Positions 1 through 5,470 of a stretch of 7,932 bases of DNA are shown one piece after another. Source of the stretch: Candidatus Gastranaerophilales bacterium (GTDB lineage Bacteria > Cyanobacteriota > Vampirovibrionia > Gastranaerophilales > CAJFVJ01); the NCBI GenBank assembly GCA_028694275.1, contig JAQUTS010000079.1:1-7932 (forward strand), in the 5' to 3' direction. Made by a program: the position numbers and the translations under genes. The notes below the pieces were generated by a model, which worked only from the letters and a program-made list of their open reading frames with translations, was not told the origin of the DNA and did not search any database. The stretch's first letter is position 1. Every line of letters begins with the position of its first letter.

Positions 1-587
1 GGCGAGAGCGTACAATTTGGCGGGAGGGTATGAGAATGGCGGCCAATGTAACAACCGAGATCATCGCCAAAGGCATTTCCAAAACTCCCGGGAGTCTCAT
101 AACCTATACTTTTTTCAAGGCGATACCCTGATAATTCCGCCATTTTTTGAGCAACACCATCAGCAGGCCCGTCATAATTAACCACCTCAAAAGGCGTATG
201 CAAAGTCAAAATAGCATCAGGCTTATATTCATCTATAATTTCTTTCAAAAACCTTGATTCAAGCTCTGATAGTGGTTCCTCGCCGCCAAAATACCTATCA
301 CGCGGCAAAAGTTTCCAATTTTGCGACGGGAAATTACGGTTGATATCCACGCCATTAGCATTTGTACGAGTATTTACCCGAACCCCGTCAGGATTTAGGC
401 ATGGTATGTACAAAACACGGTTTTTGTGAGGAAGTTTCATCATCTCTTCCACAATTTTTTCACCTTGCCACTCATCACCATGCACAACACCTACGACTAA
501 AAGTGTCTTATCATAATGAGGAGGCTCGATTGAAACCAACCGAACCTCGTTATTTTTTATTGTAGATATTGTCTTTAGGACTTTCAT
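1..587 (-). CDS. M14 zinc carboxypeptidase, MpaA-like (murein peptide amidase type), 3' end cut by window and probably frameshifted
   Basis: I translated this from the ATG at 587-585, the base right after the tpiA stop. The frame is open to the window edge (195 codons). The M14 zinc-peptidase signature is complete up to about residue 174: HGDE (zinc ligands H36, E39), NPDG at 65-68, NANGVDINRNFP at 76-87 (substrate-binding R84), a third zinc ligand at H130 in LTLHTP, and GYETPGSFG at 162-170. This order, especially GYETPGSFG, resembles E. coli murein peptide amidase A, which cuts the bond between gamma-D-Glu and diaminopimelate in cell-wall peptides. That specificity is inferred. No signal peptide is visible, so a cytoplasmic recycling role fits. 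After D175 the expected T-x-E-x-P-P segment with the catalytic glutamate is missing from this frame, but its flanks appear in the other two frames (see findings). The gene is therefore either broken or affected by sequence errors. Confidence 0.85.
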   Translation of the reverse strand, partial: MKVLKTISTIKNNEVRLVSIEPPHYDKTLLVVGVVHGDEWQGEKIVEEMMKLPHKNRVLYIPCLNPDGVRVNTRTNANGVDINRNFPSQNWKLLPRDRYFGGEEPLSELESRFLKEIIDEYKPDAILTLHTPFEVVNYDGPADGVAQKMAELSGYRLEKSIGYETPGSFGNAFGDDLGCYIGRHSHTLPPNCTLS

Positions 588-1373
588 CTATACTCTCGCT
601 TTGATAGCTCCTGTAACGATTCCGATGAAGTCTTCAGCTTTCAAGCTGGCACCGCCGACCAAAGCTCCATCTATATCAGATTGAGACATTTGCTCTTCGA
701 TTGTAGATGGTTTAACTGATCCGCCATAAAGGATTCTGATTGCATCAGCAGCTTCTTTTCCTGATACTTCTGCGACAACTGAGCGAATCATAGCAATTAC
801 ACGGTTAGCTTCGACGCTATCACAAGTTTTGCCTGTTCCGATTGCCCAGATAGGTTCATAAGCGATTGCTGATTTTGCAACATCTTCAGATGAAAGACCT
901 TCTAAAGCAGCTTTGATTTGAGATGCGATATGTGAATCTGTAACACCTTCTTCTCTTTGCTCAAGAGTCTCTCCACAACAGATAATAGGAATCAAACCGC
1001 CAGCCAAAATAGCTTTTGCTTTTTTGTTAATCATCTCATCAGTTTCTGAGAAGTACTGTCTTCTTTCAGAATGGCCGATAATGATATACTCTGCTTTTAA
1101 GTCTTTAATCATTTCAACAGAAACTTCACCTGTAAACGCACCTGTTGATTCCCAGTAGCAATTTTGGGCGCTTAATTTAACTTTGCCGCATCCGCATTCT
1201 GATAAAGCATCTGATACAGTTTGTAAAGATGTAAAAACAGGAGCAACAACGACTTCCGGTAATACAGCTTTATCGATATCTTTTAAACCAACCATAAGCT
1301 CATTCACAAGAGATTTAGCTTCGGCTGTAAGTTTGTTTAATTTCCAGTTTCCGGCAATAATAGGTTTTCTCAT
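588..1373 (-). CDS. tpiA: Triosephosphate isomerase
   Basis: Cytoplasmic glycolytic and gluconeogenic enzyme that interconverts dihydroxyacetone phosphate and glyceraldehyde 3-phosphate. The 261 residues fill one TIM barrel, near the usual length of about 250. Visible catalytic elements are N9 and K11 in AGNWKLN, the electrophilic H101 in IIGHSERR, the catalytic base E173 in AYEPIWAIGTGKT with the flexible loop 6 that follows it, and the phosphate-binding YGGSV (216-220) and GALVGGASL (236-244) segments. A short cysteine-containing insertion (CGCG, 60-63) lies before the KLSAQN strand. The start is the ATG at 1373-1371, preceded by AAAGGA seven bases upstream. The stop is TAG at 590-588, and the M14 peptidase starts on the next base, which suggests translational coupling. 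A terminator and a -10 element lie upstream, so the gene probably starts its own transcript rather than continuing the one before it. Confidence 0.98.
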   Translation of the reverse strand: MRKPIIAGNWKLNKLTAEAKSLVNELMVGLKDIDKAVLPEVVVAPVFTSLQTVSDALSECGCGKVKLSAQNCYWESTGAFTGEVSVEMIKDLKAEYIIIGHSERRQYFSETDEMINKKAKAILAGGLIPIICCGETLEQREEGVTDSHIASQIKAALEGLSSEDVAKSAIAYEPIWAIGTGKTCDSVEANRVIAMIRSVVAEVSGKEAADAIRILYGGSVKPSTIEEQMSQSDIDGALVGGASLKAEDFIGIVTGAIKARV

Positions 1374-1407
1374 ATTAAAATCCTTTCGTGTATATTTTCA
1401 CAAGAAA

Positions 1408-1413
1408 ATTATA
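1408..1413 (-). promoter_or_regulatory. Candidate -10 element of the tpiA promoter
   Basis: The minus strand reads a perfect TATAAT here, 34 bases upstream of the tpiA ATG and downstream of the terminator at 1465-1492. This is where a promoter for tpiA and the peptidase would be expected. It leaves a leader of roughly 28 bases that includes the AAAGGA ribosome site. I find no convincing -35 box at 16-18 bases upstream (1430-1437 reads ATCCCA-like on the minus strand), so the call rests on the -10 and its position. Confidence 0.45.
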
Positions 1414-1464
1414 CACCAAATAGAATCAGATGGGATTTACTAAAACCAGATATTAACAAAGCAT

Positions 1465-1492
1465 AAAAAAAAGGCTGGTAGGACCAACCTTT
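1465..1492 (-). terminator. Rho-independent terminator behind the unknown gene
   Basis: On the minus strand GGTTGGT (1489-1483) pairs with ACCAGCC (1479-1473) around a CCU loop, with one G-U pair. Flanking A-U pairs extend the stem, and eight U follow (1472-1465). This is a textbook intrinsic terminator. It ends the transcript of the gene at 1633-2217 and insulates tpiA. Confidence 0.88.
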
Positions 1493-1632
1493 ACTGAAAA
1501 CAGTTTACGAGTGAGAGTGGAATATGCACAGTCTCATGATATGTACTGTGACCTGCTTTGGCATATTCCCCAACAGACCATGAATTTGGCTAATTATATT
1601 GTCCCAACTCGATTAGACCCAAATATCGTTGG
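1493..1632 (-). other. Structured 3' region or candidate small RNA between the unknown gene and its terminator
   Basis: No plausible minus-strand protein fits here, but there are inverted repeats. One starts directly after the stop codon: CCAA/TTGG plus CGAT/ATCG arms between 1604 and 1632 around an 11-base loop, with a 2-base bulge. A second has a perfect 9-bp outer stem (1519-1527 with 1561-1569) enclosing a 6-bp inner stem (1527-1532 with 1545-1550; base 1527 is shared, so one of the two stems loses a pair). ACTG/CAGT at 1493-1504 is a minor one. A TATAAT at 1598-1593 (minus strand) could start a separate RNA of about 120 bases that ends at the terminator, with a weak TGGGTC 17 bases upstream of it. 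It may be a 3' UTR, a 3'-UTR-derived small RNA, or a leader acting on tpiA. I recognise no known RNA family. Confidence 0.35.
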
Positions 1633-2217
1633 TTACTTCCTAAATGGAGTTTCAAAGAAGTTTAACAGCTTGTTCAAAGGTTTTTCACTAAAATGGTTGG
1701 TTACACTTGAGATAAATTGCCTTGTCAAAACAGCGTCTGCCAAATCATTAAAAAATTCCTGTTTTGTCGCATCAATAGCAGAATTCAGTTGTTTATTCTG
1801 CTTAACATTATAATTACTACCGGAAGAAAGCAAATAATCACTTGATTCACTCAAAGCTTCTGTATGTTTTTTCAAAGAAGCTGATGATACCTCAGAATAG
1901 GCTTTTTTATTCACTTCTACCATTTGAAGCAGCTGCTTACGGCCATATAAAGAAGAAACTTTTTTATCAATCACATAGGCCAAAGTATCATATGATGAGA
2001 CAACATTTTGGGCAAGAACTCGGGGAGTGCTTTGACTCAAAGCAAACTCTTGCAATGCTTTATTCTTTTTGACACCATTATTTACAGCAACAAGTAATGT
2101 GTCATAGACTTCAACACCTGATTTACCAACAACCATACTTCCTGCCACCAATGGGGCATTTTGCATATGAGATACTTTATTAAAACCTGTTTTGGCGAAA
2201 TAATTCATTATTTTCAT
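1633..2217 (-). CDS. Hypothetical protein, 194 residues, with an internal YDTL repeat
   Basis: I do not recognise this protein. The ATG at 2217-2215 has AAGGAT eight bases upstream; a second in-frame Met is residue 4. It is a single gene with flanking terminators on both sides (2313-2340 and 1465-1492), so it is probably transcribed alone. It has no cysteine, no clear signal peptide and no membrane span. The most hydrophobic stretch is short (22-31, PLVAGSMVVG). Most of the sequence looks helical, and 108-134 is rich in serine. Two segments resemble each other: residues 35-58 and 73-96 each contain YDTL followed by a V-x(3)-V pattern and a basic patch, which suggests an internal duplication. 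The C-terminus is basic (PFRK). It is probably a lineage-specific cytoplasmic protein of unknown role. Confidence 0.8.
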   Translation of the reverse strand: MKIMNYFAKTGFNKVSHMQNAPLVAGSMVVGKSGVEVYDTLLVAVNNGVKKNKALQEFALSQSTPRVLAQNVVSSYDTLAYVIDKKVSSLYGRKQLLQMVEVNKKAYSEVSSASLKKHTEALSESSDYLLSSGSNYNVKQNKQLNSAIDATKQEFFNDLADAVLTRQFISSVTNHFSEKPLNKLLNFFETPFRK

Positions 2218-2312
2218 TTAGATTAATCCTTATATTTTCACTGATATCAAAGGATAAGACCTGTAAATATATTTTTTTGATACCTCTGCTTAAAAATTTA
2301 ATATAAAGCAAC

Positions 2313-2340
2313 AAAAAAGCCCCCAAAGAGGAGCTTTTTT
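2313..2340 (-). terminator. Rho-independent terminator of the ribosomal operon
   Basis: On the minus strand AAAAAAGCTCC (2340-2330) pairs with a GG-rich arm ending GGGGCTTTTTT, with one G-U pair and a short UCUUU-type loop. It ends in a U-run and lies 22 bases after the rpsI stop. It closes the infA-to-rpsI transcription unit. The A and T runs on both sides could let it work in the plus direction too, but no plus-strand gene here needs it. Confidence 0.88.
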
Positions 2341-2361
2341 GAAATATATTTTGATAAATAA

Positions 2362-2757
2362 TTATCTTTTTGAGAATTGGAATCTCTTACGAGCTCTTTT
2401 ACGACCGTATTTTTTACGTTCTTTAATACGAGAATCGCGAGTCAACAAACCATTTTCTTTCAAAACTGATTTGTTTTCTTCTGTATTCAAACCAAGCAAA
2501 GCTTTTGAAAGACCGTGTCTTATAGCTCCGGCTTGAGAAGAAATTCCGCCGCCTACAGCTTTTACGATGATATCGTATTGACCAGCATTGTTAGTCAATT
2601 CTAGAGGTTGAAGAATCATCATCTCCAATGCAGCTCTATTACCAAGGTATTCGCTTGATGGTTTGTTGTTTATAAAGATTCTGCCTTTGCCTTTTCTGAG
2701 TTTAACAGTAGCAATTGCAGTTTTTCTGCGTCCTACAGCTTCTTTTAATATAGCCAT
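2362..2757 (-). CDS. rpsI: 30S ribosomal protein S9
   Basis: Small-subunit head protein whose C-terminal tail reaches the P-site tRNA. The 131 residues match the usual length of about 130. Diagnostic parts are GRRKTAIATVKL at 9-20, the central VGGG (68-71) with SSQAGAIRHGLSKALL, and the basic tail RKKYGRKRARKR ending in the hallmark SKR. The ATG shares its A with the rplM stop (TAATG, one-base overlap). A perfect AAGGAGGT (2771-2764) lies six bases upstream inside rplM, so the start is firm and coupled to L13. It is the last gene of the operon. The rplM-rpsI pair is one of the most conserved bacterial gene pairs. Confidence 0.98.
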   Translation of the reverse strand: MAILKEAVGRRKTAIATVKLRKGKGRIFINNKPSSEYLGNRAALEMMILQPLELTNNAGQYDIIVKAVGGGISSQAGAIRHGLSKALLGLNTEENKSVLKENGLLTRDSRIKERKKYGRKRARKRFQFSKR

Positions 2758-3191
2758 TATTTGACCTCCTTATATTCAACAGGGTTTTGAGCAGCATGCG
2801 GATGTTCAGCATCAGCATAAATTTTCAATTTAGTAAGCTGTTTTGCTCCCATAGTATTTTTTTGAAGCATGCCTTTTACTGCTTTTTCCAAGGCTTTAGT
2901 CGGATCTTTAGCCATCAAATCACGATAGCTGATAGAACGCAAACCGCCCGGGAAACCTGTGTGATGATAATATATTTTATCAGTTTCTTTTTTACCTGTT
3001 ACTTTAATTTTTGATGCGTTAATAACCACAACAAAATCTCCGGTATCCACATGTGGTGTAAATTCCGGTTTGTTTTTTCCTCTTAAAATGTTAGCAACAG
3101 TAACTGCTAAACGACCCAAAGTTTGACCTTCAGCATCGATAACATACCATTTAGCTTCAACCTCAAGAGGCTTTGCGGAATATGTTTTCAT
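2757..3191 (-). CDS. rplM: 50S ribosomal protein L13
   Basis: Early-assembly protein of the large subunit, 144 residues, a typical bacterial length. The family pattern runs throughout: YVIDAEGQTLGRLAV (16-30), ANILRGKNKPEFTPHVD (33-49), GDFVVVINASKIKVTGKK, YYHHTGFPGG (74-83), the MLQKNTMG segment (108-115) and YADAEHPHAAQNP near the C-terminus. The start is fixed by AAGGAGG (3204-3198) six bases before the ATG. This places the first 29 bases of the gene inside the end of truA, read in another frame. The gene then overlaps rpsI by one base. This arrangement suggests that ribosomes finishing truA help load rplM. Confidence 0.98.
   Translation of the reverse strand: MKTYSAKPLEVEAKWYVIDAEGQTLGRLAVTVANILRGKNKPEFTPHVDTGDFVVVINASKIKVTGKKETDKIYYHHTGFPGGLRSISYRDLMAKDPTKALEKAVKGMLQKNTMGAKQLTKLKIYADAEHPHAAQNPVEYKEVK
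2764..2771 (-). promoter_or_regulatory. Perfect Shine-Dalgarno site of rpsI inside rplM
   Basis: The minus strand reads AAGGAGGT, fully complementary to the anti-SD, six bases before the rpsI ATG. It forms part of the last rplM codons (Lys-Glu-Val). It decides the rpsI start. Confidence 0.85.
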
Positions 3192-4017
3192 CGATTGCCT
3201 CCTTATTCAAAATATTATTGTATTTTTCTTCATAATCTATGTACATTAACATCAGCCCGTCAGATGGTGCTGTAGCACCTGCAAGAGTACGATCTTTAGA
3301 TTCGAGTACTTCTTTAAACCAAGCAACACTCTTCTCATTACGACCGACATCAATTAATGAGCCGACTATAATCCTGACCATATTGTAAAGGAAACGATCC
3401 CCCACAAAATCAAGATAAATCATATCACCGTTTCTTGTACACTCAGCACGATAAATCGTGCATTCCACGGCGGGATTTTCGGTATGAGCACATTTAAATG
3501 CGCTAAAATCGTGTGTTCCGACAATACAAGACAAAGCCTGATTCATCTTTTCCACATTCAAATCCATTCTGATATGAGTATTTTTTTCGTTCCAAACAGA
3601 ACGCTGAGAACCGTTATTAATAACGTAGCGATAATGTTTGAACTTGGCACTTTTTTGAGCATGAAAATCTTTTGATATGGCCGCCATATTAGCAATGCTA
3701 ATATCAGGAGGCAATAGTGCATTCATAGAATTCACCATTTTTTTGCAATCAAGTTCATTTTCAACATCAAAATGTGCAATTGTATATTTGGCATGAACAC
3801 CACTATCAGTGCGTCCTGCCATTATAATTCTGATTTCTTGCGATAAAAGAATTTTCAGAACGCTCTCAATTTCACCTTGAACCGTACGGCCCTGAGGCTG
3901 AATTTGAGACCCCATAAATGAAGTACCCACATATTCAACAACAACAGCATATCTGAGAAGTGAATTCTTCTCAGATAATGCATTGTTTGAATTATTTAGT
4001 ATTTCATTTAGATTCAT
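3163..4017 (-). CDS. truA: tRNA pseudouridine synthase A (positions 38-40)
   Basis: Converts uridines 38-40 in the anticodon arm of tRNA to pseudouridine. At 284 residues it is slightly long. The catalytic aspartate is D71 in AGRTDSGVHA (67-76). Other TruA landmarks are VVEYVGTSFMGSQIQPQGRTVQGEIE (26-51), LLPPDI (101-106), FHAQKSAKFKHYRYVI (118-133), GTHDFSAFK (167-175), DFVGDRFLYNMVRIIVG (203-219) and the late DGLMLMYIDY. Family members usually start near the first beta strand (LRYAVVVEY), so about 20 extra residues lie at the N-terminus. The ATG at 4017 follows the rplQ stop by four bases, and I see only a weak ribosome site. A perfect hairpin (3951-3976) sits within the extension. The 3' end overlaps rplM by 29 bases. 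The gene sits beside rplQ as in Cyanobacteria. Confidence 0.97.
   Translation of the reverse strand: MNLNEILNNSNNALSEKNSLLRYAVVVEYVGTSFMGSQIQPQGRTVQGEIESVLKILLSQEIRIIMAGRTDSGVHAKYTIAHFDVENELDCKKMVNSMNALLPPDISIANMAAISKDFHAQKSAKFKHYRYVINNGSQRSVWNEKNTHIRMDLNVEKMNQALSCIVGTHDFSAFKCAHTENPAVECTIYRAECTRNGDMIYLDFVGDRFLYNMVRIIVGSLIDVGRNEKSVAWFKEVLESKDRTLAGATAPSDGLMLMYIDYEEKYNNILNKEAIDENIFRKAS
3198..3204 (-). promoter_or_regulatory. Shine-Dalgarno site of rplM inside truA
   Basis: The minus strand reads AAGGAGG six bases before the rplM ATG, within the last codons of truA. It fixes the rplM start and therefore the 29-base gene overlap. Confidence 0.85.
3951..3976 (-). repeat. Perfect 10-bp inverted repeat near the start of truA
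   Basis: ATCTGAGAAG (3951-3960) and CTTCTCAGAT (3967-3976) are exact reverse complements separated by six bases. In the truA mRNA this is a perfect 10-bp hairpin about 40 bases after the start codon, in codons for the non-conserved N-terminal extension. No U-run follows, so it is not an intrinsic terminator. A role in translation or mRNA processing is possible but unproven. Confidence 0.6.
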
Positions 4018-4021
4018 TAGG

Positions 4022-4447
4022 CTACACCAACTGGATCAAAGCCATTTCTGCAGCATCACCGCGACGTGGAGGCAATCTGAAGATACGAGTGTATCCGCCT
4101 TTTCTTTCGCTATAATCTTTAGCAATGCTATTGAATAGTTTTCTCAATACAGTTTCAGGCGTAAGTTTTTCTTCACCCTCTTGAGCTTCGAAAACTTCTC
4201 CTGTCTGGTTCAAGAATCTACCTGTCTCTTGGTCATAAATATATTTAAGAGCAGTTCTTCTTGCGTGCACATCACCTTTTTTAGCTAGTGAAATAATGTG
4301 TTCTGCGTATGGTTTCAAAGCTTTTGCTTTAGCCATTGTAGTTTTTATTTCACCATGCAAAAACAATGATGAAGCCAAAGATCTCAATACAGCTTTGCGC
4401 TGATCTTGCGGTCTTCCTAATTTATGTCTTTTACACTGGTGTCTCAT
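4022..4447 (-). CDS. rplQ: 50S ribosomal protein L17, with an inserted segment
   Basis: Large-subunit protein near the peptide exit tunnel. The N-terminus MRHQCKRHKLGRPQDQRKAVLR is close to the cyanobacterial and Firmicutes pattern, and the end KGGYTRIFRLPPRRGDAAEMALIQLV is the family signature. It has 141 residues, whereas cyanobacterial and B. subtilis L17 have about 116-120. The excess is an acidic stretch at about 73-98 (between KYIYD and VLRKLFN) that includes EAQEGEEK, placed in the loop before the last helix and strands. The start ATG has AAAGGAA seven bases upstream. It follows rpoA by 22 bases and truA by a four-base gap, in the standard rpoA-rplQ order. The insertion is in frame and both flanks are conserved, so I take it as real. 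Confidence 0.97.
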   Translation of the reverse strand: MRHQCKRHKLGRPQDQRKAVLRSLASSLFLHGEIKTTMAKAKALKPYAEHIISLAKKGDVHARRTALKYIYDQETGRFLNQTGEVFEAQEGEEKLTPETVLRKLFNSIAKDYSERKGGYTRIFRLPPRRGDAAEMALIQLV

Positions 4448-4469
4448 TTTATTTTTCCTTTATCTTTAT

Positions 4470-5447
4470 TTATATTAAATCATCATCCACACCTTCTGGA
4501 TTTGGAGCAAGTTCCAAACCAAACTGGTGCAATTTTTCGATTACTTCATCAGAAGATTTTTTACCGAAGTTTTTGATATTGAGCAAATCATACTCTGATT
4601 TTCTCAACAATTCCTGCATAGAGTTGATACTTGCTCTTTTCAAGCAGTTATAAGCTCTTACAGAAAGTTCCAAATCTTCTATTGAAATACTTGGTGATTG
4701 TTCTTCTTCAACTTCTTCTTCAATTACAGCAGGAGCTCCAACTGTAAAAGCAGGCTGGCCAGTCAAAGAAGTGATTGCCATAAAGTGCTCAATCAAAAGG
4801 TTTGATGATTGAGTTATAGCACTGTTTACATCAATACTTCCATTTGACCAAATTTCCAAAATAAGTTTGTCGAAATCTGTGATTTCTCCTACACGAGTGT
4901 TTTCAACAGTGTAGCTAACTTTTTTGATTGGCATAAATGATGCGTCGATTGGCAACATATCAATAGGCATATCAGGTCTTGTTTCTTGAAGAACATCGCT
5001 TGTTATGTAGCCTTTGCCTGTTTCCACAATTATTTCAGCGTGGATACTTCCGCCTTCTGCTACAGTACAAACCAACCAGTCAGGGTTAATGATTTTAACA
5101 CCTGAAGGAAGTTCGATATCACTTGCCAAAACAGGGCCGGGTGTATCGATATCCAATCTTAGAGTCTTTTGGCCTTCTTCTTCCATTTTGACGACCAAGC
5201 CTTTAAGATTCATCATAATATCAATGACATCTTCTACAATCCCAGGGATTGCAGTATATTCATGAGTAATACCCTCGATTCTCACGGCAGTTACAGCAGC
5301 CCCCTCCAAGCTGGAGAGAAGTACTCTTCTTAATGAGTTACCAATTGTAGTACCAAATCCTCGTTCTAACGGCTCGATAACAAATTTACCGAAATTTGAA
5401 CCGTCTGAACTTGTTGTTGTATTTACACATTTTATTTTCAAATCCAT
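4470..5447 (-). CDS. rpoA: DNA-directed RNA polymerase subunit alpha
   Basis: The alpha dimer is the scaffold for polymerase assembly, and its C-terminal domain contacts upstream promoter DNA and activators. It has 325 residues, a standard length. The N-terminal domain shows FVIEPLERGFGTTIGNSLRR (22-41), LLSSLEGAAVTAVRI and EYTAIPGIVEDVIDIMMNLK (63-82), and ends near HFMAI (221-225). An acidic linker (EEEVEEEQ, 243-250) follows. The C-terminal domain (about 255-315) keeps the DNA-contacting residues of E. coli: R264 (R265 there) with N267, C268 and K270 in VRAYNCLK, and NFGKKS (293-298). The ATG at 5447 is preceded by GGAGG with a long spacing of 12 bases. It lies between rpsD (23-base gap) and rplQ. 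Confidence 0.99.
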   Translation of the reverse strand: MDLKIKCVNTTTSSDGSNFGKFVIEPLERGFGTTIGNSLRRVLLSSLEGAAVTAVRIEGITHEYTAIPGIVEDVIDIMMNLKGLVVKMEEEGQKTLRLDIDTPGPVLASDIELPSGVKIINPDWLVCTVAEGGSIHAEIIVETGKGYITSDVLQETRPDMPIDMLPIDASFMPIKKVSYTVENTRVGEITDFDKLILEIWSNGSIDVNSAITQSSNLLIEHFMAITSLTGQPAFTVGAPAVIEEEVEEEQSPSISIEDLELSVRAYNCLKRASINSMQELLRKSEYDLLNIKNFGKKSSDEVIEKLHQFGLELAPNPEGVDDDLI

Positions 5448-5470
5448 CGTAGACTAAAACCTCCGGGTTC

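Noticed and set aside
1183..1443. Plus-strand open frame opposite the 5' end of tpiA
   Set aside because: It is antisense to an unmistakable tpiA and has no family resemblance, so it is a shadow of coding sequence on the other strand.
1465..1632. T-box or other known riboswitch controlling tpiA
   Set aside because: I looked for the T-box GGGUGG-type core and for TPP, cobalamin and preQ1 signatures and found none. A candidate small RNA or 3' UTR is as far as the sequence goes.
1511..1813. Plus-strand open frame of 100 codons across the structured region and antisense to the unknown gene
   Set aside because: It begins with a non-ATG codon, overlaps the hairpins and then runs antisense to a better-supported gene. 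It shows no recognisable domain.
2218..2312. Promoter of the unknown gene
   Set aside because: There is a TTTACA that resembles a -35 box on the minus strand, but no good -10 at 16-18 bases. TATAAG near the start overlaps the ribosome site and cannot serve. A promoter must exist, but I cannot place it.
4366..4653. Plus-strand open frame opposite rplQ and rpoA
   Set aside because: It spans the ends of two certain genes on the other strand. The hydrophobic stretch arises from reading AT-rich coding sequence backwards.
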